Part shown: positions 10,172-18,192 of the stretch, piece after piece | How the letters are laid out: every line of letters begins with the position of its first letter | Numbering within the stretch: the first letter of the stretch is position 1 | DNA from: Posidoniimonas corsicana | GTDB taxonomy: Bacteria > Planctomycetota > Planctomycetia > Pirellulales > Lacipirellulaceae | DNA length: 64,000 bases | Assembly: GCF_007859765.1 (NCBI RefSeq) | Contig: NZ_SIHJ01000001.1 | Coordinates: 1,508,067 to 1,572,066, forward strand | Direction: 5' to 3' | Notes under the pieces: generated by a model | The model's database searches: none | Seen by the model: the letters and a program-made list of their open reading frames with translations, nothing else | Told to the model about the DNA's origin: nothing | Program-made: the position numbers and the translations under genes

Positions 10172-11248
10172 CTACGCGCCGGTTACCGCCGCGCCGACCT
10201 CGCCGGCCAGGACCGGGCTCTCGCGCCACTCGACGCCCATCATCAGGCAGTTGATGCCCGACCCGATGCCCAGCAGCGCGACCCGGTCGTTCGGGTCGAG
10301 CCAGCCCTCCTGGCGGCCCAGGCAGAGCGCCGCGGGTAGCGCGGCCGAGCCGGTGTTGCCGAGCCACTCGAACGTGGGGAAGTCGATCGCCGGGTTGATG
10401 CCCAGCCGGTCCAGCATCATCTTGCGGTGCGCCGAGCCGACCTGATGGCAGAAGGTCTTGTCGATCTCGTCGACCGCCCAGCCGCTCTCCTCACGCAGCT
10501 GGGCGAAGGTCTCGGCGCCGACCTCGACGCCGCGCCGCATGAGGGTCTCGCTGTCGGTCTGCATCACCTCGGCCAGGCCGACGCTCTGGCAGAGGTCGTG
10601 GCCCGAGGTAGCGCTGCGGCAGACGGCCGTGGTGAGCTGGTTCTCGGTCTGGCTCAGCTCGGCGTCGCACAGCACCATGGCGGCCGAAGCCGAGCCGATC
10701 GTCAGCGACGCGACCGACAGCTTCACCGAGTCGCGCGTGAGCGACGTGTCGGCGTTGAGCCGCTCGATGGTGTTCTCCACCAACGCGCGGCCGCACTCGG
10801 TGCCCACCACGACGCCGGCCCGGATCTGGCCCAGCTCGATCATCCCGGCCACCTGCACCGCGGCGGTCAGCACGCCCAGGCATGCGTTGGACACGTCGTA
10901 CACCAGGCAGTCGCTGGGCAGGCCCAACTCGTGGTGCACGCGGCAGGCGGTGGCGGGCTCGAGGAAGTCGCGGCAGACCGACCCGTGCACCAACGCGCCG
11001 AAGTGACGCCGGTCGATGCCGGACGCCTCGATCGCCTGGTTGGCCGACTCGATGCTGATGTCGCTGGGCCGTGTGCCGGGCGGGAAGAACCGCCGCTCGC
11101 GGATGCCGGACATCAGTTCCAGCCGCCCCTCGGGCAGGCGGAGACGCTCGTACAGGGGGGCGAGCCGCTGCTCGATCTCGGCCGTCGTGACCCGTTCTTC
11201 CGGCAGGACGCAGCCGAGCCCTTCGAGGCAGACACGCGAATATTGCAT
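10172..11248 (-). CDS. oleA: KAS III-fold OleA-like acyl-CoA condensing thiolase
   Basis: 358 residues of the FabH/thiolase fold. The catalytic triad is complete: Cys123 in SNACLG, His268 in CHQV, Asn298 in GNTGSA. A Glu at position 97 (RDFLEP) lies exactly 26 residues before the cysteine, like the OleA-specific Glu117 relative to Cys143 in Xanthomonas OleA, which FabH lacks. Segments GWAVDEIDK and VALLGIGSGINC also recall OleA more than FabH. Known OleA condenses two fatty acyl-CoAs head-to-head to a beta-keto acid, the first step of long-chain olefin synthesis. The oleBCD partners are not next to it, so the assignment rests on sequence. It is divergent from the CPBP protease gene. Confidence 0.75.
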   Translation of the reverse strand: MQYSRVCLEGLGCVLPEERVTTAEIEQRLAPLYERLRLPEGRLELMSGIRERRFFPPGTRPSDISIESANQAIEASGIDRRHFGALVHGSVCRDFLEPATACRVHHELGLPSDCLVYDVSNACLGVLTAAVQVAGMIELGQIRAGVVVGTECGRALVENTIERLNADTSLTRDSVKLSVASLTIGSASAAMVLCDAELSQTENQLTTAVCRSATSGHDLCQSVGLAEVMQTDSETLMRRGVEVGAETFAQLREESGWAVDEIDKTFCHQVGSAHRKMMLDRLGINPAIDFPTFEWLGNTGSAALPAALCLGRQEGWLDPNDRVALLGIGSGINCLMMGVEWRESPVLAGEVGAAVTGA

Positions 11249-11342
11249 AGCGTTGCGATTAAACTATGGGGGCGAGAAAGCCGTACCCAAGGTTATCGTT
11301 TGACCCCTGCCTGGTAAACCGACCCCGTCCCCGGAGCCCCGT

Positions 11343-12050
11343 GTGCCGTCCCGCAAGTCCGAGTGTTGGCTGATGGTCTTTGCGCTGCTGCTGCCGACGG
11401 TGGTGACCCTGGCGTACTTCAAGCTGGCCGCGACCCTGCCCTCAGCGGCGCAGCAGGCGATCTACGGGGTGGGCAAGGGGGTCCAGTTCCTGCTGCCGGT
11501 GGTGTGGGTGCTGGGGGTGCTGCGGCTGCGTCCCCGCTGGAACTGGGGCGGCTGGGCCAACGCCGCGATCGGCGTGGCGTTCGGCCTGACGGTGCTGGTG
11601 GTCACCTGGTTCGGCTACGACCTGCTGGCGGGCGGCGCCGTCATGGGCCCGGCCCTCGCTCCGGTGCACGAGAAGGTGGCCAGCCTGGGGATCGACCAGC
11701 CGTGGCGGTTCGCCCTGGTGGGGGTGTTCTACGCGTTGGTCCACTCGCTGCTGGAGGAGTACTACTGGCGGTGGTTCGTGTTCGGCCGGCTGCGGACGTT
11801 GATCTCGGTCCCGGCCGCGGTGATGGCCTCGTCGCTGGGGTTCATGCTGCACCACGTGGTGGTGCTGGCGACCTACTTCTCACACTCGCCGGCCGCCACC
11901 GCGGCGCTCAGCCTCTGCGTGGCGGTGGGCGGGGCGTTCTGGGCCTGGCTCTACCTCCGCAGCGGCAGCCTGGTCGGCCCCTGGCTGGGCCATCTGCTGG
12001 TGGACGCGGCGATTTTCGCCGTTGGCTACCGGATTGTGTTCGCGGGTTGA
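11343..12050 (+). CDS. CPBP (Abi/CAAX) family intramembrane metalloprotease
   Basis: 235 residues with about six to seven hydrophobic segments, starting at GTG 11343. Motif 1 of the family, EExxxR, is EEYYWR (Glu138, Glu139, Arg143); motif 2 is represented by HH at 170-171 in FMLHHVVVL; a further His occurs in GPWLGHLLVDAAIF near the C-terminus. These residues bind zinc in the Rce1-like fold. CPBP proteins cleave prenylated or membrane peptides, or act in immunity to bacteriocins; the role here is unknown. It is divergent from the oleA-like gene with 94 nt between the starts, so the two may share a control region. Confidence 0.87.
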   Translation: MPSRKSECWLMVFALLLPTVVTLAYFKLAATLPSAAQQAIYGVGKGVQFLLPVVWVLGVLRLRPRWNWGGWANAAIGVAFGLTVLVVTWFGYDLLAGGAVMGPALAPVHEKVASLGIDQPWRFALVGVFYALVHSLLEEYYWRWFVFGRLRTLISVPAAVMASSLGFMLHHVVVLATYFSHSPAATAALSLCVAVGGAFWAWLYLRSGSLVGPWLGHLLVDAAIFAVGYRIVFAG

Positions 12051-12600
12051 GCCGCGACCAATCGGGCTGGTAAATGCGCGTGTTGGAAGTGTGAAATCCA
12101 TCACAAACGTCCAAGACGTTCAGGGAGGAAAACCGCCCAAGGCACACGATCTTGTGCAAGCACTTTTGCCGCGGCCCAAAATCATCGCGGCGCGTTGCTC
12201 CTCGCGATCGGTTCGGTAGGCTCTCTAGCGACTTGCATCCCCCCGAACGCAGCCGAGTGACACGGCTGTCATCATAAGGAGCCGTGCCGCCTCGAGAACC
12301 AGATAGGGATATCAGAGCGGGAGTGCTGGCGCCGCCGTCGCGGCGCCGATTGGGCTCCCCCGCCGACCACAGATCACGCTGGCGTGTTAGGGAAGACACG
12401 TTGCCCGCATTGCCGGGCAGGCACGCCTCGAGACCAGCCGCCGCGCCCTGGGGTGCGGAGGGCCGCCTTGAAATCGTTGTGATCGCCACACGGCCTAGCC
12501 GCGTGGGCGCTAGTTCCCCGTCCGGGCGCCGATTCGGAACGACCCCGCACTATCAGGGACGACACCCCGCGTGGGTGTTGTGGAAAGGGATTCCAGAGTC
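12051..12600. other. Intergenic region, no gene recognised
   Basis: About 550 nt between the CPBP gene and the amidotransferase-like gene. Open frames here give only compositionally biased peptides. A purine-rich stretch (GGAAAGGGA) shortly before ATG 12601 may be the ribosome site of the next gene. No promoter, RNA gene or repeat was recognised. Confidence 0.4.
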
Positions 12601-13344
12601 ATGTCCAAGCCAGTTATCGCGATCAACGCCGACTACCGCGCCGCCGCCGCCGACAAGCCGGCCTACTCGTACCTCGCCTCGGGGTATTACGACGCCATCC
12701 TCGAGATCGGCGGCATCCCAATGATCCTGCCGCCGCTGGCCGACGAGGCTGACGTGCGTCAGGTGCTCAGCCAGGTCGACGGCGTGATGCTGATCGGCGG
12801 CGCCGACCTCGACCCGCGTCGCGACGGCTGGATGCTGCACTCGTCGGTCCGCCCGATGGACGGCCGCCGCGAGTCGTTCGACCGGATGCTCGCCCGCTTG
12901 GTCGGCGAGATGCGGATCCCGGCCTTCGGCATCGGCGTCGGCATGCAGCTGCTCAACGTGTCGCAGGGCGGCAACCTGTTCCTGCACATCCCGGAGGACG
13001 TGCCCGGCGCGCTGCCGCATAAGGACCCCATCGACCCGGACCACCGCCACACGCTGGAGCTGACCCCCGGCACGCTGATGGAACGCGTCTACGGTGACGG
13101 CGAGCTGCGGGTGAACAGCCGCCACCACATGGCGATCGACGAGCTGGCGCCCTGCTTCGACGTCAGCGCCCGCTGCCCGGACGGCGTCATCGAGGCGATC
13201 GAGTCGAACACGCCGGACTGGTTTGTCATTGGCACGCAGTTCCACCCCGAGGCCGACACCGCGTCGGCGCTCGACCTGCGGATCTTCGAAGAGTTTCTGA
13301 TGGGCGCTAAGGAAGGCGCCTCGGCCATGCGGTTGGTTGCTTAG
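12601..13344 (+). CDS. Peptidase C26-like class I glutamine amidotransferase fold, nucleophile missing
   Basis: 247 residues starting MSKPVIAINADYR. The fold matches gamma-glutamyl-GABA hydrolase (PuuD-like): GVMLIGGADLDP in the middle, RRESFDRML, and the His/Glu pair in GTQFHPEAD (His215, Glu217). At the nucleophile elbow, where active members read GICRGMQ, this protein has GIGVGMQ: the cysteine is replaced by Gly112. Hydrolysis by the family mechanism should therefore be impossible. It may bind a glutamyl compound or act as a scaffold or regulator. A strong terminator follows at 13462. The ATG 12601 start is preferred over an in-frame GTG 30 nt upstream. Confidence 0.85.
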   Translation: MSKPVIAINADYRAAAADKPAYSYLASGYYDAILEIGGIPMILPPLADEADVRQVLSQVDGVMLIGGADLDPRRDGWMLHSSVRPMDGRRESFDRMLARLVGEMRIPAFGIGVGMQLLNVSQGGNLFLHIPEDVPGALPHKDPIDPDHRHTLELTPGTLMERVYGDGELRVNSRHHMAIDELAPCFDVSARCPDGVIEAIESNTPDWFVIGTQFHPEADTASALDLRIFEEFLMGAKEGASAMRLVA

Positions 13345-13461
13345 GCCGCCGCGACCCTCGAGCCTGGCTGTGCCGTCTCCGCGGACGGCATAGCTCCATG
13401 GGGGAGGGAGCCGCACGACCCAGCAGGCATGGACGCCTGCGCTGTTGCTTCCCGCGTGGAC

Positions 13462-13507
13462 TATGGCCCGGCAAGACACGGATCGTCTTGCCGGGCCATA
13501 ACTTTTT
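13462..13507 (+). terminator. Rho-independent terminator after the C26-like gene
   Basis: Stem TATGGCCCGGCAAGAC (13462-13477) pairs with GTCTTGCCGGGCCATA (13485-13500) around a short loop, followed by ACTTTTTA on the plus strand. It lies about 120 nt beyond the stop of the upstream plus-strand gene and in front of the converging acyl ligase gene. Confidence 0.87.
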
Positions 13508-13549
13508 ACAGAGGCCGGTGAAGTCTCATCCTCCTGCTGGCTGCTGACG

Positions 13550-15103
13550 TCATCCCGTCGCCAGTCGCTCCATTGCCATCTGCTTTAACGCCACCCGGTC
13601 AACCTTGCCGGTGGCGTTGAGCGGCATCCGGTCCAGCACCACGACCTCGTCGGGCGCCTTGTAGCCGACCTGCTGGCGGGCGAAGGCGATCACCTCGGCG
13701 GTTGTCGGCCGTGGCGCGCCTTCGCGGAGGGTGACGTACGCCCGCACGTTCTCGCCGTGGACGGCGTCGTGCACGCCGATGACGCCGGCCGACGCGATCG
13801 CCGCGTGCCCGGCAACCGCCTCCTCCACCTCCTGCGGGCAGATGTTGGACCCGTCGTGAATGATGATCTGCTTCTTGCGGCCGCAGAACCACAGGTAGCC
13901 CTCCGGGTCGGCCCGCATCACGTCGCCCGTGTCGAGCCAGCCGTCGACGATCGCCTCGCGGGTCGCCCGCGGGTTGTCCCAGTAGCCGGGCGTGTTGGCC
14001 GCCGAGCGGAGCCACAGCCGGCCCGGCTCGTCGGTAGGGACCTCGCCGCCGGAGTCGTCGCGCAGCGAGACCTCATACCCGCTGATCGGTTGGCCGACCG
14101 AGCCGATCCGGTTCTCTCCCGCCGGCGGGTTGATGGTGGTCAGGCCGCACTCGGTCATGCCGTAGCTCTCGTCGACGGGGAACCCGGCCAGGCTGGTGAA
14201 CTCGCGTTCCAGCTCGGCGGACACCTTGTCGCCCCCCGAGAAGCAGCAGCGGACGGAGGAAAAGTCGGCGCGGCCGGCGTCGTGGTCGCGGACGAGCGCG
14301 ATCAGCGCCGCTGGCAGCATCCACAGCACAGTGGGGCGGTGGTTGCGGAGCAGCGGCAGCACCTCCGGCCCTTCGCCGCGGCGGGCGATAACCAGCCGCG
14401 CGCCGCGGGCGAGCGTGGCGAGCCCGAACAGCGAGCCGCCGATGTGCGACAGCGAAGCCGCCGACAGGAACGCGTCGTCGGCTGTTAGCTCCAGCCCCCG
14501 GATGGTGAGCAGCGTCATCCAGGCGAACGTCTGCTGCGTGTGGGTCACCCCCTTCGGCTTGCCGGTGCTGCCGGACGTGAAGTAGATGAACGCCGGCGAG
14601 TCAGGCGGGGGAGGGGAGAGGTCGCGCTGGTCGGCGGGGCGGTCGAGCAGCTCTTCCAGCTGGGGACCCCGCGCATCGGGCGCCCCGCAGCGGACCAGGC
14701 CGCACCGCAGGCGCCCGCTCTGCTGTGTCGCCGCGATGTCGGGTTCACGCTCGGCGTGGTGCAGCAGCATCGCCGCGCCGCTTACCGCCAACGCGTGGTC
14801 GATCTCCGCCGCCGTGTAGCGGTAGTTGAGCGGCGTCGCCACCAAACCGGCCTTGAGGCAGGCCAGGTAGTGGACGATGAGCTCGGGGTGGTTGGGCATC
14901 AGCGACGCCACGCGGTCGCCCGGCGAAAGCCCGAGCGACAGGTAGCCGCTCGCCAGACGCGAGCTCTGCTGCTGGAGCTCGCGCCAGCTCAGGTTCTTTG
15001 TGGCCGACGCCAGGGCCAGCGCATCGGGGTCCTTGGCTAGCCCAACGGTCAGCCAGCCGCCGATGAGGTCGGTGGGCGTCGATGGAGGAGCGGGCGAGGG
15101 CAT
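13550..15103 (-). CDS. Class I adenylate-forming enzyme (acyl-CoA synthetase-like)
   Basis: 517 residues from ATG 15103 (MPSPAPPSTP); the open frame extends further upstream but that part is not conserved-looking. Core motifs of the ANL superfamily are present in order: A3 YFTSGSTGKPKGVTH, A5 ESYGMTECG, A7 WLDTGDVMR, A8 with FCGRKKQIIIHDGSNI, and A10 PLNATGKVDRVAL with the catalytic Lys. Expected chemistry: ATP-dependent activation of a carboxylate to acyl-AMP, then transfer to CoA or a carrier. The acid used cannot be read from sequence. It could feed acyl-CoA to the OleA-like enzyme 2.3 kb away, but no operon links them. Confidence 0.9.
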   Translation of the reverse strand: MPSPAPPSTPTDLIGGWLTVGLAKDPDALALASATKNLSWRELQQQSSRLASGYLSLGLSPGDRVASLMPNHPELIVHYLACLKAGLVATPLNYRYTAAEIDHALAVSGAAMLLHHAEREPDIAATQQSGRLRCGLVRCGAPDARGPQLEELLDRPADQRDLSPPPPDSPAFIYFTSGSTGKPKGVTHTQQTFAWMTLLTIRGLELTADDAFLSAASLSHIGGSLFGLATLARGARLVIARRGEGPEVLPLLRNHRPTVLWMLPAALIALVRDHDAGRADFSSVRCCFSGGDKVSAELEREFTSLAGFPVDESYGMTECGLTTINPPAGENRIGSVGQPISGYEVSLRDDSGGEVPTDEPGRLWLRSAANTPGYWDNPRATREAIVDGWLDTGDVMRADPEGYLWFCGRKKQIIIHDGSNICPQEVEEAVAGHAAIASAGVIGVHDAVHGENVRAYVTLREGAPRPTTAEVIAFARQQVGYKAPDEVVVLDRMPLNATGKVDRVALKQMAMERLATG

Positions 15104-15233
15104 AGCCGGTCGGATAGGTTCGACGACTGAGCGGGTGCTCCCGCGAGTGTAGCCGATCGGCGCAGCTGAAATCGACCAGAATCGGCCGTGGGAGACGGCG
15201 GAGTGAACACCACCTTCTGCCGATTTCTTTGTC

Positions 15234-15491
15234 GAAACCGGCCACCCGGCGCGGTCCAATGAAAGGTGGCTGCGGGTGGCGTTGCGCGCGGAAGCCACCA
15301 CCACTCCCCACAACTGCCGGCGGAAGACTTTTGTCCCTATCGATGCGTTGCCGGGGACAAAAGTCGCTGCTCGTTGGGAACGCCGTTTGGCGTAAGCTAT
15401 TACTGCGCAAGGGTTAATCGCGAAGCGACTCGACCGGTAGGGGCCGACTTTTGTCCCTAAGGATCGTTAGCGCCAAAATGGACAAATGTCC
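15234..15491 (-). repeat. Paired-hairpin intergenic repeat, copy 1
   Basis: Read on the minus strand: hairpin 1 (GGACATTTGTCC at 15480-15491, loop 22 nt, GGGACAAAAGTC at 15446-15457), a core of 80 nt, hairpin 2 (GACTTTTGTCCC at 15354-15365, loop 16 nt, GGGACAAAAGTC at 15326-15337), a 65-nt spacer, then the 27-bp block at 15234-15260 that ends GTGGCCGGTTTC. Reverse orientation is supported because the minus-strand sequence after the first hairpin (GTCGGCCC) and within its loop (GGCGCTAACGATCCTTA) resembles copy 2. It lies between the acyl ligase start and the DJ-1 gene end, in non-coding DNA. Confidence 0.8.
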
Positions 15492-15519
15492 CGCCCAGCG
15501 TCAGCCGTACGAGGCAGCG

Positions 15520-16110
15520 TCAGTCGATCGAGATCGACGCGCCCAGCTGGCCGGCCAGCGCCCTGATCCAGGCCGGGTTGGCGGGCCAGGCGGGGGCGGT
15601 CACCAGGTTCTGGTCGACACACGCGCTGTCCAATCCGGCCGAGGGCTCGTCCCACTCGCCGCCGGCCAGCAGCACGTCCGGCTTGCAGGCGGGGTAGGCC
15701 TGGCACTTCTTGCCGCGGACCACGTCGGCGGCCGCCAGCAGCTGGGCGGCGTGGCACGTGGCGGCGATCGGCTTGCCGGCGGCGTTGAAGTCTTGCACCA
15801 GCTGGATCACCGCCGGGTTGAGCCGCAGGTACTCCGGCGAGCGGCCGCCCGGCAGCACGAGCGCGTCGTAGTCGGCGGCCTGGGCGGAAGCGAAGTCGCG
15901 GTTGAGGGCGAAGTTGTGACCCCGCTTCTCGGTGTAGGTCTGGTCGCCCTCGAAGTCGTGGATGGCCGTCGGCACGACATCCCCCGCCGCCTTGTCGGGG
16001 CAGACCGCGTGGACCTCGTAGCCCAGCATCAGGAGCATCTGGAACGGGACCATGACCTCGTAGTCTTCCACGAAGTCGCCGGCGAGGATGAGGATTTTCT
16101 TCGGCATCAT
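15520..16110 (-). CDS. DJ-1/PfpI family protein
   Basis: About 196 residues of the class I amidotransferase-like DJ-1/PfpI fold: [21 protein letters not shown] at the start with the conserved Glu (FVEDYE), [12 protein letters not shown], and the nucleophile elbow ATCHAAQLL with the predicted reactive Cys followed by His. Members act as glyoxalase/deglycase, protease or chaperone; which applies here is open. Starts at 16107, 16110 (ATG) and 16119 (GTG) are all in frame and none has a convincing ribosome site. It sits alone, with the thioesterase gene 133 nt upstream on the same strand. Confidence 0.88.
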   Translation of the reverse strand: MMPKKILILAGDFVEDYEVMVPFQMLLMLGYEVHAVCPDKAAGDVVPTAIHDFEGDQTYTEKRGHNFALNRDFASAQAADYDALVLPGGRSPEYLRLNPAVIQLVQDFNAAGKPIAATCHAAQLLAAADVVRGKKCQAYPACKPDVLLAGGEWDEPSAGLDSACVDQNLVTAPAWPANPAWIRALAGQLGASISID

Positions 16111-16243
16111 TGCGGGCACAGGGAAGGGGGAGATTGTTTAACTCAGCATCAGCCGCGGGGCGTCAGCCCCAGGATTGCAGCGCGGGCCGACCACGATCGA
16201 ACGGGGCTTACGCCGCTCGGCTGATCGGCACGGCGCCGTGCCG

Positions 16244-16633
16244 CTACTCGTCGATCTCTAGGTACTCGGGGATCCGCTGCACGTGGCCGTTGCGGTCGAC
16301 GCAGGCGATGGTGCTCTGGGCCTCGGCGATCAGCTCGCCGCCCCGTTTGACCTGGTAGCTGTGGTCGATCCGGGCGCCGCGGGCCCGCTCGGTCCGCATC
16401 GAGATGGTGAGCGTGTCGCCGAAGCGGGCCGGGCGGTGGTACTTGCAGGAGATCTTGCTGACCACCAGCATCAGGCCGGACCGCTCGAACTCGGCGTAGT
16501 CGTACCCGGTGGCCTTGAGCTGTTCGATGCGGCCGATCTCGAAGTACTTGAAGTAGTTGGCGTGGTGCACCACGCCCTGGCCGTCGGTCTCGTAGTAGCG
16601 GACGGTGAGGTCGAACTCGTATTCGCGGGACAT
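16244..16633 (-). CDS. Acyl-CoA thioesterase, YbgC/4HBT hotdog family
   Basis: 129 residues, the length of a single hotdog domain. The 4-hydroxybenzoyl-CoA thioesterase signature is clear: RYYETDGQGVVHHANYFKYF with the catalytic Asp, followed by EIGRIEQL. YbgC-type enzymes hydrolyse short or medium acyl-CoA; in proteobacteria ybgC lies with tol-pal, but here no tol-pal genes are nearby. The predicted protein is cytoplasmic. Start ATG 16633 gives MSREYEFDLTVRYYE, in agreement with the family; the longer open frame is discarded. Confidence 0.9.
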   Translation of the reverse strand: MSREYEFDLTVRYYETDGQGVVHHANYFKYFEIGRIEQLKATGYDYAEFERSGLMLVVSKISCKYHRPARFGDTLTISMRTERARGARIDHSYQVKRGGELIAEAQSTIACVDRNGHVQRIPEYLEIDE

Positions 16634-16823
16634 GCAGGCTTCGGCGGGGAGGGGGCGACCCGCTGACGGGTTGCCCGAGGGGCGGCCGAGTTGCAACAAG
16701 GCCTTTGATTGCTTACACTTGCGGCCGTTTCGAGGGGCCGGCGCCGGCGGGCGGAACCGCCGCGACGCCTCGTTGTAGCCTCTCGCGATCCACCTCGGCA
16801 ACCGTTAACCAAGGGCATCCGTG

Positions 16824-17321
16824 ATGAGCACGGGCGAAGGACTCGGCTCCGACTTCATGACCGCCCGGGGGCGGGACTACCCGACCATCCGTCAGTTCAC
16901 CGTGTTCCTGGAGAACCGGGTCGGCCAGCTGATGGAGGTGGTGCGGCGTTTCGAGGGGAGCAACGTGCGGATTGTCGCGCTGACGATCTCGGACTCGACC
17001 GAGTGCGCGTTGGTGCGGTTCCTGCTGAGCGACCCGGAGGTGGGCCGCGAGATCCTGGAGCGGGCCGGCCTGGCGATTGTGGAGTCGGACCTGGTGGGCG
17101 TCGAGCTGCCGGACTCGCCCCAGCCAATGCTGCAGGTCTGCACGGCCCTCTTGGCGGCGGAGATCAACATCTCGCAGGTCTACCCGCTGATCGTCCGCCC
17201 GACCGGACGCCCGGCCGTGGCGCTGATGGTCGACAACATCGAACACACGCTGGAAACCCTCGAATCCAAGGGGTTCCACCTCATCCACGAGGATGAGCTG
17301 AAGGACTATGATAAGCCGTAG
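16824..17321 (+). CDS. Tandem ACT-domain protein
   Basis: 165 residues. The first ACT domain (about 20-90) begins IRQFTVFLENRVGQLMEVVRRF and the second (about 95-160) contains LQVCTALLAAEINISQVYPL. ACT domains bind amino acids and regulate enzymes; there is no catalytic domain here, so it is a stand-alone sensor or small regulatory subunit, and its partner is unknown. A ribosome site AAGGG lies at 16811-16815, 8 nt before ATG 16824; the preceding GTG at 16821 is the alternative. It is followed by a gene for a zinc-ribbon membrane protein 116 nt downstream on the same strand. Confidence 0.82.
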   Translation: MSTGEGLGSDFMTARGRDYPTIRQFTVFLENRVGQLMEVVRRFEGSNVRIVALTISDSTECALVRFLLSDPEVGREILERAGLAIVESDLVGVELPDSPQPMLQVCTALLAAEINISQVYPLIVRPTGRPAVALMVDNIEHTLETLESKGFHLIHEDELKDYDKP

Positions 17322-17437
17322 GCGGCGGTTGCTTTGTTAGCCGCTGGCGGCGGCATTGCCCCGCCGCGTCGTGCTGAGCCGCCCGACCCCTCTGAACCCT
17401 CCTGCTCTCGCTACCGCCGCGGAACCGAACCGTACCC

Positions 17438-18136
17438 ATGCCGATTGATGTCACGTGCCCGGGCTGCCACAAGCGATTCAAGGTCAGCGACAAGTTCGCC
17501 GGCCAGAAGGGCCCGTGCCCGCAGTGCAAGACCGTCATGGAGATCCCGAAGCTGGAAGACCAGGTGGTCATCCACGCGCCGGACGAGACCAGCGGCCCCA
17601 AGGACGCCAAGGGCCGGTCGGTCCTGAAGACCGCCAAGAAGAAGGACGCCAAGTTCAACCCGATCATGGCGGGCGCCGTGGGCGGCGTGGTGCTGCTGAT
17701 GCTGCTGGCCGCGTTCCTGCTGCGGGGCCAGGAGGAGAAGAGCATCGTCGCGCTGGCCGGCGGCGCCGTGCTGCTGGGGCCGCTGATCGCTTGGGCCGGC
17801 TACCCAATCCTGCGTGACAACGAGCTAGAGCCCTACAGCGGCGGCGAGGCCTGGCTGCGGGCGCTGGGCTGCGGCCTGGCGATGGCGGCCGGCTGGGGCG
17901 TGTACTGCTACATCGGCTACTACTTCGGCGGCGGCGACTGGCCGATCCGGCAGCTCGAAATGGTGCACATGCTGTTCGCCGTTGGCTTCGCCCTGGCGAT
18001 CGGCGGGCTGGCCGCGTTCGTGGCGTTCGACCTGGAGCCGCTCAACGCCGCGCTGCTGGCCGGCTTCTACTTTGTCGTGACCGTCGCTTTGCGGCTGGTG
18101 ATGGACCTGCCGGCGCTGCCGGGGCTGGTCACGTAA
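17438..18136 (+). CDS. Zinc-ribbon integral membrane protein
   Basis: 232 residues. The N-terminus is a four-cysteine zinc ribbon of the MJ0042/planctomycete type, CPGCHKRFKVSDKFAGQ followed by CPQCKTVMEIP. A charged Lys-rich linker (about 45-70) leads to five hydrophobic segments (about 73-92, 98-117, 133-155, 172-194, 203-222). The ribbon should be cytoplasmic. This architecture is frequent in planctomycetes but has no assigned function. No catalytic motif was found in the membrane part. Confidence 0.75.
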   Translation: MPIDVTCPGCHKRFKVSDKFAGQKGPCPQCKTVMEIPKLEDQVVIHAPDETSGPKDAKGRSVLKTAKKKDAKFNPIMAGAVGGVVLLMLLAAFLLRGQEEKSIVALAGGAVLLGPLIAWAGYPILRDNELEPYSGGEAWLRALGCGLAMAAGWGVYCYIGYYFGGGDWPIRQLEMVHMLFAVGFALAIGGLAAFVAFDLEPLNAALLAGFYFVVTVALRLVMDLPALPGLVT

Positions 18137-18192
18137 CGGTTGATTCCCCGCGCGGCGGCGCCGGCCGCGCGTCCCTCTAGACCTGGGCGAAC

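Noticed and set aside
12284-12724. Open frame of 146 codons before and into the C26-like gene
   Set aside because: Overlaps a well-supported gene in another frame, with biased Pro/Arg/Ser composition and no recognisable motif.
15391-15396. GTAAG in the core of repeat copy 1, seemingly matching copies 2 and 3
   Set aside because: Copy 1 aligns with copy 2 in the reverse orientation, so its plus-strand GTAAG is not at the equivalent position and is probably chance.
18137-18192. GC-rich hairpin between the zinc-ribbon and HD genes as a terminator
   Set aside because: No U-run follows, and high-GC spacers form such stems by chance.
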